From Opitutia bacterium (GTDB taxonomy: Bacteria; Verrucomicrobiota; Verrucomicrobiae; Opitutales; UBA953), in the NCBI GenBank assembly GCA_947488485.1, contig CANKZO010000118.1, positions 1 to 6,844 on the forward strand: DNA of 6,844 nucleotides. Direction: 5' to 3'. The notes beneath the pieces are model-generated. The model was not told the origin of the DNA. It searched no databases and saw only the letters and a program-made list of their open reading frames with translations. Positions 1 through 5,523 of this stretch are shown here, in pieces. The stretch's first letter is position 1. Each line of letters opens with the position of its first letter. The translations under genes were made by a program, and so were the position numbers.

Positions 1-2
1 CC

Positions 3-524
3 GGCGAACTGACGCCGCAACACCCCTGCCGGCTGGACGAAGAAGACGTCTGGCGGACGGTGGGCGATTTCTTTCCGGCCGGCTCGGGGCTCAAGGTGCG
101 GACCAAGAAGGCTCCGGCCACCGCGGTAGAACAGATCAGCGAGTCGCACCGCATCGACGAGAAGACGCGCAAGCGCCTCCTCACCTACGGGCTCGCCGAT
201 GCCGTCAACATCGACGGATTCACGCAGACGCAGGCGGTGACGGCGATCGCCCGCAAAGAACGGGAACTGCGGGGCGATTGGATCGTCCATCGCTTCATCC
301 AGATCGGCTCCTTCCTCGTCCTGCTGACGATCGGCATCTTGCTCGGGGCGACGGATAACCCGGTCAGCCTGAGCATCGAACGTTCGGCGGCGCTGCTGCA
401 GCACCAGGACGGCAACGCGAAGGCGAACTACTCCGTGCTACGGAGCTCACTGCGTGACCGCACCTACCTGATCGAACGCGAGCGTCAGCAGAACGGCTTC
501 TCGCCCAGACCGGCGGGCAAGTGA
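3..524 (+). CDS. Unknown single-pass membrane protein, C-terminal part (5' truncated by window edge)
   Basis: The frame is open to the left edge, giving at least 173 residues, so the true start lies upstream. A GTG at 60 is a possible internal start, but the codons before it also read as plausible protein (HPCRLDEEDVW), so I treat the gene as truncated. The visible part has a charged, Lys/Arg/Glu-rich soluble region (about residues 30-90), one hydrophobic segment at about 96-116 (core IGSFLVLLTIGILLG) that should span the membrane, and a polar, Arg/Glu/Gln-rich tail of about 57 residues that could be helical. I do not recognise the family and propose no function. It converges on the TolB-like gene with only 6 nt between the stops. 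Confidence 0.6.
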   Translation, partial: GELTPQHPCRLDEEDVWRTVGDFFPAGSGLKVRTKKAPATAVEQISESHRIDEKTRKRLLTYGLADAVNIDGFTQTQAVTAIARKERELRGDWIVHRFIQIGSFLVLLTIGILLGATDNPVSLSIERSAALLQHQDGNAKANYSVLRSSLRDRTYLIERERQQNGFSPRPAGK

Positions 525-549
525 CGCCGCTCAGCGGGCGCGCGGCGTC
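523..549. terminator. Possible bidirectional terminator hairpin between convergent genes
   Basis: A perfect 8-bp inverted repeat, GACGCCGC (523-530) and GCGGCGTC (542-549), with an 11-nt loop, covers both convergent stop codons (TGA 522-524 and the minus-strand stop at 533-531). There is no T-run on either side, so intrinsic termination is uncertain. In GC-rich DNA such a repeat could arise by chance. Confidence 0.25.
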
Positions 550-1715
550 CAGCAGTCCGGCTCGGAACAACGGCCGAGGTTGGACGGCGTGAGGCGCGTG
601 ACCTTGCCGGTCACGCTGTCCACGACGGCCAGCCAGTCGCCTTGCGCGGCCACGAGGTGACGGCCGTCGGCGCACCACGAAGCGTGTACGAGGGGCGCCG
701 GGCTGGCGGTCTCGATCGGACGGACGCTGCCCGCGGCGAGGTCGATGACGCCGAGACGCCAGTCGCCCGACTTATGGGTGAAGACGATCTGATCGGGGAA
801 GACGGGGTTCCAGCGCGGTTCGGTGCTGTAGCCGTAACCGGTGGCGACGGGCTGCATAGAACCACCGGAGCTGCTCGCGAGATAGATACCGGGGCTGCCC
901 GTGGGACCGCCGGTGAAGGCCAAACGCGTCCCGTCGGGCGACCAAGCCGGATCGGAGTTCACCCACTGCTTGTGCGGCGCCTTGATGAGGCGGACCGGCG
1001 ACTGGCCCTGCGGACCGGCGACGTAGATATCCATCGTCTCCTTATTGGAGGAAAGGAACGCGATGCGACCGTCGGGGCCGCTGCTGGCCGCGCCGAGGGC
1101 GCCGCGCACGTTGGTGATGACCTTGGCGGCCTCGCCGATGCCGTTGGTCGAGAAGATCTCGGGCCAGTTGGCCCGGAAGTAAGAGATGAAGAAGACGCGC
1201 GAGCCGTCGGCGGACCAGCGCGGTCCGATCGAGGTGCTGCGGTAGTTCGTCAGGCGCATCGTCTTGGAGCGGGCGAGATTGGTGACGTAGATCTCGGGGT
1301 GGCCGGTGTAGCGCGAGACGAAGGCGACCTTCGTATCGGCGAACATCGGCTTCAGCTTCCACTTGCGGCCGAGACCGACGAGCGCGGCGTCGGCGACCTT
1401 GAGCGCGAGCTGGTCTTCATCGCGCGCCTCGACATTAGTCGTGAACATATACAAAGCGTTGTCACAGGCGACGACCGCGGTGTTCGCGGTGCGACCGATG
1501 CGGAGTTTGACGGAAGAGTTCGGCGACACCTTGATCGCGCCGTGCGTGGAGAGCGCGAACTGGACGAGGCTGCCGAGCACGGGATCGTCGGAAACCACGG
1601 CGACGGAGACGATGCCCTTGGCGGCCAACGCCGCGATGTCTTCGTTCACGACGACTTTATCCTGACTGAAGAGCGGAGCGGAAAGGAAGACGGCCAGCAG
1701 GGCGAGGAAACGCAT
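531..1715 (-). CDS. Secreted TolB-like beta-propeller (PD40 repeat) protein
   Basis: A 394-residue protein with an N-terminal signal peptide (MRFLALLAVFLSAPLFS, cleavage near residue 17-18), so it is probably periplasmic. Residues about 20-115 form an alpha/beta domain like the TolB N-terminal domain. From about 120 to the end there are roughly six PD40/WD40-like blades, each with an xIY(V/L) strand followed by a (W)SPDG-type turn: WSADGSRVFF (157-166), GPDGRIAFLS (203-212), WSPDGTRLAF (238-247), a degenerate RWNPVFPDQIVF, and WCADGRHLVA (337-346). The C-terminus has two extra cysteines (GRCSEPDCW). Known TolB (about 430 aa) binds Pal and TolA in the Tol-Pal envelope system. No tolQ, tolR, tolA or pal is visible here, so it may be a TolB paralogue and I give no symbol. 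ATG 1715 is preceded by a pyrimidine-rich stretch with no Shine-Dalgarno sequence, but it gives a full signal peptide. Confidence 0.85.
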   Translation of the reverse strand: MRFLALLAVFLSAPLFSQDKVVVNEDIAALAAKGIVSVAVVSDDPVLGSLVQFALSTHGAIKVSPNSSVKLRIGRTANTAVVACDNALYMFTTNVEARDEDQLALKVADAALVGLGRKWKLKPMFADTKVAFVSRYTGHPEIYVTNLARSKTMRLTNYRSTSIGPRWSADGSRVFFISYFRANWPEIFSTNGIGEAAKVITNVRGALGAASSGPDGRIAFLSSNKETMDIYVAGPQGQSPVRLIKAPHKQWVNSDPAWSPDGTRLAFTGGPTGSPGIYLASSSGGSMQPVATGYGYSTEPRWNPVFPDQIVFTHKSGDWRLGVIDLAAGSVRPIETASPAPLVHASWCADGRHLVAAQGDWLAVVDSVTGKVTRLTPSNLGRCSEPDCWTPRAR

Positions 1716-1743
1716 CGAGGAAGAGGATTAGAAGGATAGCAGT

Positions 1744-1771
1744 TTGACCTAGGTAGGGTGGGGAGTTCAAT
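1744..1771 (+). promoter_or_regulatory. Putative sigma70-type promoter of mrp, with little or no leader
   Basis: TTGACC (1744-1749, five of six matches to the -35 consensus) is followed after 16 nt by TTCAAT (1766-1771, four of six to the -10). Transcription would start about 7 nt downstream, at about 1778-1779, which is the proposed ATG of mrp. The -35 and spacer include a perfect palindrome ACCTAGGT (1747-1754). The assignment comes from eye matching alone, and the consensus used by this organism is unknown. Confidence 0.35.
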
Positions 1772-1778
1772 CCCGCTG

Positions 1779-2864
1779 ATGTCGCTCGATAAGGAATCCG
1801 TCCAGAAGGCCCTCGGCCAGATCCGCTACCCCGGGTATAGCCGGGACATCGTCTCGTTCGGCCTGGTCAAAGGCATCGAGGTGACCCTCGACGGCAAGGT
1901 CAGCGTCGGCCTGGCCGTGACCAGCGCGGATCCTGAGGTCCCGAAGAAGCTCTACGCCGAGATCGAGGCCGCATTAAAGGCGCTAGGGGCCAGCCAGCCT
2001 GAGATCGCCATCACCGTCACCGTCCCGAAGGGGTCGCCTGCGGCCGCCGCCCCCGCCGCCCCCACGAAACTACCCGCCGACGCGGGAGTGGGTCAGGTGA
2101 AGCACATCATCGCCGTCGCCAGCGGCAAAGGCGGGGTCGGCAAGTCCACCTTCGCGGTCAACCTGGCCTGCGCCCTGGCCCGTGATCTCGCGGAAAAAGG
2201 CCGTCCGGGCCGGGTCGGCCTCATGGACTGCGATATCTACGGCCCTTCGGTCCCCCTGATGATCGGGGTCAACGCCCGCCCCCTCCTCGACGGCGACACC
2301 CTCATCCCCCTGGAGAATTTCGGCGTGAAGATCATGTCGATGGGCCTCCTCATCGACGCCGACGCCCCCGTGGTCTGGCGCGGACCGATGATCATGAAGA
2401 CCATCTCGCAGTTCGCCACGAACGTCCGCTGGGGCGAACTGGACGTACTGCTGATCGACCTCCCCCCGGGGACCGGCGACGCCCAGCTCTCCATCGCCCA
2501 ATCGATGGCCCTGAGCGGCGCGATCATCGTGACGACCCCGCAGACTGCGGCGGTCTCCGTGGCGCTCCGCGGCGCGGCGATGTTCGCCAAGGTCGGCGTA
2601 CCCATCCTCGGCGTGGCGGAGAACATGAGCTTCCTGGAAGCCGCGGACGGCTCCCGCCAGTATCTCTTCGGCCAAGGGGGCGGCCTGAAGGTCGCCACGG
2701 CCTTGGATTCGATCCTGCTGGGCGAAGTCCCGCTCGATCCGGCCATCCGCCAGGGCGGCGACCACGGCATCCCGGTGGTGATCAGCCACCCGGACGGCAA
2801 TCCGGCCCGCGTTTTCCGCTCGATCGGCCTGACAGTCCTCAACGGCCTGGAAAAGGCTTCCTAA
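1779..2864 (+). CDS. mrp: Mrp/ApbC-family Fe-S cluster carrier P-loop ATPase
   Basis: A 361-residue protein. Residues about 5-83 resemble the MIP18/DUF59 domain that precedes many bacterial Mrp ATPases. An Ala/Pro-rich linker follows (about 84-103), then the ParA/MinD-like ATPase: deviant Walker A SGKGGVGKST (115-124), a Walker A' region with DCDIYGPSVP (150-159), WRGPM (200-204), DLPPGTGD (227-234), TTPQ (252-255) and ENMSF (281-285). The family assembles or transfers [4Fe-4S] clusters to apoproteins in the cytoplasm. Two differences from E. coli ApbC are visible. The CxxC that normally follows ENMS is absent (ENMSFLEAADGSRQYLFG instead), and the DUF59 part has YPGYSRDIVS where DPE-type domains have DPELG. 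Both features resemble, from memory, Mrp forms in alphaproteobacteria and Bacteroidota. ATG 1779 is chosen over in-frame GTG 1758 because homologues start close to the DUF59 helix. A weak GGGGAG lies about 14 nt upstream. Confidence 0.93.
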   Translation: MSLDKESVQKALGQIRYPGYSRDIVSFGLVKGIEVTLDGKVSVGLAVTSADPEVPKKLYAEIEAALKALGASQPEIAITVTVPKGSPAAAAPAAPTKLPADAGVGQVKHIIAVASGKGGVGKSTFAVNLACALARDLAEKGRPGRVGLMDCDIYGPSVPLMIGVNARPLLDGDTLIPLENFGVKIMSMGLLIDADAPVVWRGPMIMKTISQFATNVRWGELDVLLIDLPPGTGDAQLSIAQSMALSGAIIVTTPQTAAVSVALRGAAMFAKVGVPILGVAENMSFLEAADGSRQYLFGQGGGLKVATALDSILLGEVPLDPAIRQGGDHGIPVVISHPDGNPARVFRSIGLTVLNGLEKAS

Positions 2865-2885
2865 AGTCACCCGTTCGCCTCCGGC

Positions 2886-2915
2886 TTGCCACGTAGCCGG
2901 ATTTCCCCCTAGAGT
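2886..2915 (+). promoter_or_regulatory. Putative promoter of the 73-aa gene, short leader
   Basis: TTGCCA (2886-2891, five of six to -35) and TAGAGT (2910-2915, four of six to -10) are separated by 18 nt. The predicted transcription start is near 2922, only about 4 nt before the ATG at 2926, and no Shine-Dalgarno sequence is present. The octamer CTTGCCAC that contains the -35 also occurs just upstream of dxr (6005-6012). This is an eye match only. Confidence 0.3.
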
Positions 2916-2925
2916 CATCGCAAGC

Positions 2926-3147
2926 ATGAGAGAAGAGCCGTCCAAGACGAAGCCTGCCGCCGACCTAGCCGCCCGTTCTTCTCTTTATGCGGAGTTCCTC
3001 GCGGAGCGTGAGGAGATCCTGCGTCACAAGTGGATCGAGTCCGAGAAGGCCGGTTGCGACATCGGCTTCGAACGCGCCCTGCTCGACTGGACCCGCCACC
3101 ACCGCGCGCGCTGGCGTCAGTTGCGCCGTGGCGGCAAGGCGGCCTGA
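2926..3147 (+). CDS. Small conserved-looking hypothetical protein (73 aa)
   Basis: A 73-residue, strongly basic, largely helical protein with no signal peptide or membrane segment, so probably cytoplasmic. After a disordered-looking N-terminus rich in Lys, Pro and Ala (1-17), residues about 20-66 carry an H-K-W...SEKAG-D-IGFE-A-LDW...H-WR pattern. From memory this resembles a short motif in small uncharacterised bacterial proteins with the form 'HK(W/Y)xxSEKxGxDxGxExAxxDWxxxxxxxWR'. I cannot name the family or give a function. It lies 61 nt downstream of mrp on the same strand and could be cotranscribed, although a promoter-like pair sits in the gap. A hairpin 24 nt after its stop would end the unit. 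ATG 2926 is the only sensible start, and it has no Shine-Dalgarno sequence. Confidence 0.7.
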   Translation: MREEPSKTKPAADLAARSSLYAEFLAEREEILRHKWIESEKAGCDIGFERALLDWTRHHRARWRQLRRGGKAA

Positions 3148-3170
3148 GGCCGCCCCTCCACCCCGCCAAA

Positions 3171-3209
3171 CAGAAGGGCCGGCTCGCATCGCTGCGGCCG
3201 GCCCTTCTG
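3171..3209. terminator. Bidirectional terminator-like hairpin between the 73-aa gene and rpmG
   Basis: A perfect 13-bp inverted repeat, CAGAAGGGCCGGC (3171-3183) and its complement (3197-3209). The spacer can add four further pairs (CGCA 3185-3188 with TGCG 3193-3196), leaving a 4-nt loop. It sits 24 nt after the plus-strand stop and 20 nt after the rpmG stop, the expected place for a terminator shared by convergent genes. T-tracts are poor: TTT on the minus-strand side, scattered T on the plus side. Confidence 0.7.
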
Positions 3210-3228
3210 GCTTAGGGGAACGGGAAGC

Positions 3229-3399
3229 TTAGCCCTTGATCTCCTTGTGCAGCGTGTGGCGGCGCAGGGAGGGGTTGTACTTCTTGAGCTCCACCTTCTC
3301 CTGGGAAAGCTTCTTGTTACGGGTGGTCATGTAACGGGAAGGGCGCTTGCCCTCCTTACGGGCTTCGGTGCATTCAATGATAACGATTTCGCGAGCCAT
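3229..3399 (-). CDS. rpmG: 50S ribosomal protein L33 (bL33)
   Basis: A 56-residue protein beginning [17 protein letters not shown] and ending HTLHKEIKG. The diagnostic L33 pattern is present: (Y)MTTRNKK (23-30), then [21 protein letters not shown] (33-53). bL33 sits near the E site of the large subunit. Many L33 proteins bind zinc through two CxxC pairs. Here only Cys10 remains, so this is a zinc-independent form, and [11 protein letters not shown] (12-22) is a short insert between the first strand and the TTRNKK block. ATG 3399 has no Shine-Dalgarno sequence; the preceding minus-strand bases are C/A-rich (GACAAAAACC). It is separated from the upstream bS22-like gene by a terminator, so it probably has its own promoter within 3400-3455, which I could not identify. 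Codon choice (AAG, CGT, TCC) fits a highly expressed gene. Confidence 0.95.
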   Translation of the reverse strand: MAREIVIIECTEARKEGKRPSRYMTTRNKKLSQEKVELKKYNPSLRRHTLHKEIKG

Positions 3400-3455
3400 G
3401 GTTTTTGTCGGTTGGAAGGTTGAGGTTTGGGAACGGGCTGACCCGGAGCAAGCCC

Positions 3456-3489
3456 GAAAAAGAGCCGGGCGGCCTTTTGAGCCGCCCGG
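3456..3489 (-). terminator. Intrinsic terminator of the queF-xerC-ispE-bS22-like unit
   Basis: On the minus strand a 9-bp perfect stem, CCGGGCGGC and GCCGCCCGG (plus-strand arms 3481-3489 and 3465-3473) with a 7-nt loop, is followed by CTCTTTTTC (3464-3456). The hairpin begins 22 nt after the stop of the bS22-like gene. This is the clearest rho-independent terminator in the window. A second, weaker 6-bp stem (CGGGCT 3434-3439 with AGCCCG 3451-3456) lies just beyond it, in the rpmG leader region. Confidence 0.8.
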
Positions 3490-3511
3490 ATCGGACCGAA
3501 GGTGGGGTTAA

Positions 3512-3610
3512 TCAGCCCCAGAGACGCTTCTTATGGCGATTTTCCTTCGAGCGCTTGCGGCGCTTGTGCTTGTTCATCTTCAGACGACGCTTCTTCTTGA
3601 GGCTTCCCAT
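3512..3610 (-). CDS. 32-aa basic ribosomal-type protein, bS22/mS38 (AURKAIP1/COX24 domain) like
   Basis: A 32-residue protein starting [20 protein letters not shown] and ending HKKRLWG. More than half the residues are Lys or Arg. The pattern MGS(L/V)xKKRRxxMxKxKxRK is that of bacterial bS22 and of the AURKAIP1/COX24 domain of mitochondrial mS38, small proteins buried in the rRNA of the small subunit. A longer frame runs upstream to 3799, but it would overlap ispE in another frame, and the MGS start matches the family, so ATG 3610 is used. There is no clear Shine-Dalgarno sequence. It follows ispE by 53 nt and is followed by a strong terminator, so it is probably the last gene of that unit. 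The assignment rests on pattern recall of a very short protein. Confidence 0.8.
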   Translation of the reverse strand: MGSLKKKRRLKMNKHKRRKRSKENRHKKRLWG

Positions 3611-3663
3611 GGGTGATAGTGAATCGCAACTTGGCGACCCGATGGCCGACAGTAAAGCCGAAA

Positions 3664-4533
3664 CTAAGCCGAAATAACGGTCTCCGCCACCCACACCCCC
3701 GGACCCCAGACCCGCACGGCGTCCGCACGCAGGCCCGCTTGATCGAAACCGTCCTCGAGCCAGGCGAAACAGGCGCTGCCACTGCCGGTCATCTGCCAAT
3801 CAGACCCGGTCACGCGACGGAAAGAGGCCAGGCCGGCCGGCAGGGCGAGATACTTGGAGAAGACGGGGGCGGCGAGGTCGTTGCCCAACTTCACGGGATC
3901 GGCGGTAGGCCGGGCGAGCCAGGCCGCGAGCTCGGCTTCGGCCTGCGCGACCGGACGATACTTGCCGGCTTGGGCGAGCAGACCATAGGCCTCGGGCGTC
4001 GGCACGCCGAAAGGCGGTTTCACGAGGACGACCTTACGCCCGGCCAAAGCGGCGCGCGCGGCGGCCGGCAGGATCTCCAGCCGCTCTCCCCTGCCCCGCA
4101 TCACGGCGGCCTGACCGCGCACGAAGAAAGGACAGTCGGACCCGACCTCCGCCGCGAGCGCTTCGAGCGCCTCGGGGCCGAGCGGATCGCCCGACGCACG
4201 ATCGAGCAGGCGCAACGCCGCCGCGGCGTCGGCGCTTCCGCCACCGAGGCCGGCGCCATGCGGCACGCGCTTGGTGAGATGGAAATGTCCGGTCGGCGCC
4301 GCGGGACGGCGACGCGCGTAAGCGGCCGCAGCCTTGAGCACGAGGTTCGAGCCGTCGACGGGCAGCGCCGGGTCATCGCACGTAAGCCCGAGCGGACGGC
4401 CGACGTCGAGCGTCAGGCTGTCGGCGAGCGCGATCGGCGCGACGAGGCTGACGAGTTCATGGAAGCCGTCGGCCCTCCGGCCGGTGATGGCCAGCGAGAG
4501 GTTCAGCTTCGCTTGGGCGGCTTCGACGAGCAC
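3664..4533 (-). CDS. ispE: 4-diphosphocytidyl-2-C-methyl-D-erythritol kinase (IspE)
   Basis: A 289-residue GHMP-family kinase, normal length for IspE. It phosphorylates CDP-ME at the 2-hydroxyl using ATP, the fourth step of the MEP isoprenoid pathway, in the cytoplasm. Visible motifs: N-terminal AKLNLSL (8-14) with catalytic Lys9, RRADGFHEL (19-27), the glycine-rich ATP loop [14 protein letters not shown] (91-104), catalytic Asp in GSDCPFF (Asp133), and the C-terminal TGSGSACFA (249-257). The start is GTG at 4533. No other start codon lies between it and the in-frame stop of xerC, and GGAG sits 11 nt upstream. It lies 48 nt downstream of xerC and in the same frame. The other MEP gene in the window, dxr, is divergent on the far side of queF. 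Confidence 0.96.
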   Translation of the reverse strand: MLVEAAQAKLNLSLAITGRRADGFHELVSLVAPIALADSLTLDVGRPLGLTCDDPALPVDGSNLVLKAAAAYARRRPAAPTGHFHLTKRVPHGAGLGGGSADAAAALRLLDRASGDPLGPEALEALAAEVGSDCPFFVRGQAAVMRGRGERLEILPAAARAALAGRKVVLVKPPFGVPTPEAYGLLAQAGKYRPVAQAEAELAAWLARPTADPVKLGNDLAAPVFSKYLALPAGLASFRRVTGSDWQMTGSGSACFAWLEDGFDQAGLRADAVRVWGPGVWVAETVISA

Positions 4534-4581
4534 GCCGCACGATGCTCCGACGAGCCCGCGGAGGCGAGGCGAATCAGCGGC

Positions 4582-5523
4582 TCAGGCCCGCGGGTGCGAC
4601 TTACGATGGACCTCGCGCAGCTTGGCGACGCTGAGGTGCGTGTAGATCTGCGTGGTCGAAAGCGAGGCGTGGCCGAGCTGCTCCTGCACGAGGCGGAGAT
4701 CGGCGCCATTGGAGAGCAGGTGCGTCGCGCAGGCGTGGCGCAGCTTGTGCGGGGTGAGGTCCGCGGGTAGTCCCGCGACCGCGAGCTTGCGCTTCAGCAT
4801 CAGCTGTACCGCGCGCGGATTCAGCCGCCCGCCGCGCGCGGCGAGGAGCAACGGTTCGCCGCGGGCCGGGGCGCCGCGTAGCGCAAGGTAAGCCTTCACC
4901 GCGGTGATCGCCGCGTCGCCGACGGGCACGACGCGTTCCTTCGAGCCCTTGCCCATCAGGCGCACGAGCCCGCTGCCGAGATCGAGGTCGCCGCCATCGA
5001 TGCCGCAGAGTTCGGACACGCGCAGGCCGCCGCCGTAAAGCAGTTCGAGCACCGCCATATCGCGCGCATTCTCCTGAGGGTCGTCCTTTTCCGAACCCTC
5101 CGCGGCGTCCATGAGCGAATCCGTCTGCGCTTCGGTCAGGAACTTCGGCAGGGACTTCGGCAGCTTGGGCAGCACCAGGCCGGCCGCGGGCGTGGTGGTG
5201 ATGCCGCCGCGCTCGCGCAGATCGGCGAGGAAGGCGCGCAGGGCCGAGACCTGATTATGCACCGAACGACGATTATGCGTACCCTGGCGCTCGATGACGA
5301 AGTCGCGGAGATTACGCGCGGTCAGTTTGGACCAATCGCCATCCCAGCCGCCGTTGGACTTCATCCACAACGCGAAGCCCTTGAGCGAACGCCCATAGGT
5401 CAGGCAGGAAAGCGCGGCCAGACGACGACCGGCGAGCTGTCGCGTCAGGAAATCAGAGACCTGGGCCGAGCCCGGCCAATCCGTCGGTTCCCCGTCAGCT
5501 GGCTGGACGGGGCGACGCTTCAC
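4582..5523 (-). CDS. xerC: Tyrosine recombinase of the XerC/XerD type
   Basis: A 313-residue site-specific recombinase. The N-terminal SAM-like core-binding domain spans about residues 18-110 (TYGRSLKGFALWM, RRSVHNQVSALRAF), followed by the catalytic domain. All catalytic residues can be seen: Arg168 (GGGLRVSEL), Lys195 (GKGSKER), His259 and Arg262 (PHKLRH), His285 (LGHASL) and nucleophile Tyr294 (QIYTH). Xer recombinases resolve chromosome dimers at dif; no dif site was identified here. Length, housekeeping neighbours and lack of att-like repeats favour a chromosomal Xer over a phage integrase. XerC versus XerD cannot be settled by eye. The frame extends upstream to 5604, but that part is an Arg-rich shadow of queF. 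GTG 5523 overlaps the queF stop as GTGA, a coupling arrangement, and gives a normal length. Confidence 0.9.
   Translation of the reverse strand: MKRRPVQPADGEPTDWPGSAQVSDFLTRQLAGRRLAALSCLTYGRSLKGFALWMKSNGGWDGDWSKLTARNLRDFVIERQGTHNRRSVHNQVSALRAFLADLRERGGITTTPAAGLVLPKLPKSLPKFLTEAQTDSLMDAAEGSEKDDPQENARDMAVLELLYGGGLRVSELCGIDGGDLDLGSGLVRLMGKGSKERVVPVGDAAITAVKAYLALRGAPARGEPLLLAARGGRLNPRAVQLMLKRKLAVAGLPADLTPHKLRHACATHLLSNGADLRLVQEQLGHASLSTTQIYTHLSVAKLREVHRKSHPRA

Noticed and set aside
642..1739. 365-aa plus-strand open frame opposite the TolB-like gene
   Set aside because: Its translation is low-complexity, rich in Arg, Gly, Asp and Glu, with no recognisable motif. It mirrors a real gene with a signal peptide and blade repeats. 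High GC reduces stop codons on the opposite strand.
1758..1778. GTG 1758 as the start of mrp
   Set aside because: It adds MGSSIPL before the usual MSLDKESV-type N-terminus and would fall upstream of the predicted transcription start; ATG 1779 fits better.
2070..2945. 291-aa minus-strand frame opposite mrp
   Set aside because: It is antisense to the conserved ATPase domain and has an Asp/Gly/Arg/His-rich shadow composition with no motif.
3138..3154. 7-bp inverted repeat GGCGGCC/GGCCGCC around the stop of the 73-aa gene
   Set aside because: Its 3-nt loop is the stop codon itself and no T-run follows. The 13-bp hairpin further downstream is a far better terminator.
3654..3676. Short direct repeat AAGCCGAAA twice at the end of ispE
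   Set aside because: Two copies of a 9-mer only, partly coding, with no array; likely chance.
3512..3799. 95-aa frame extending the bS22-like gene upstream into ispE
   Set aside because: The first 63 residues overlap ispE in another frame and look random. The MGS start at 3610 matches the family's usual N-terminus.
3613..4770. 385-aa plus-strand open frame spanning ispE and the end of xerC
   Set aside because: It lies antisense to two genes with intact catalytic motifs and reads as Arg/Gly/Glu-rich shadow sequence.
4582..5523. xerC as the integrase of an integrated mobile element
   Set aside because: It is embedded between queF and ispE with overlap and short gaps. There is no tRNA, att-like direct repeat, phage gene or composition change nearby.
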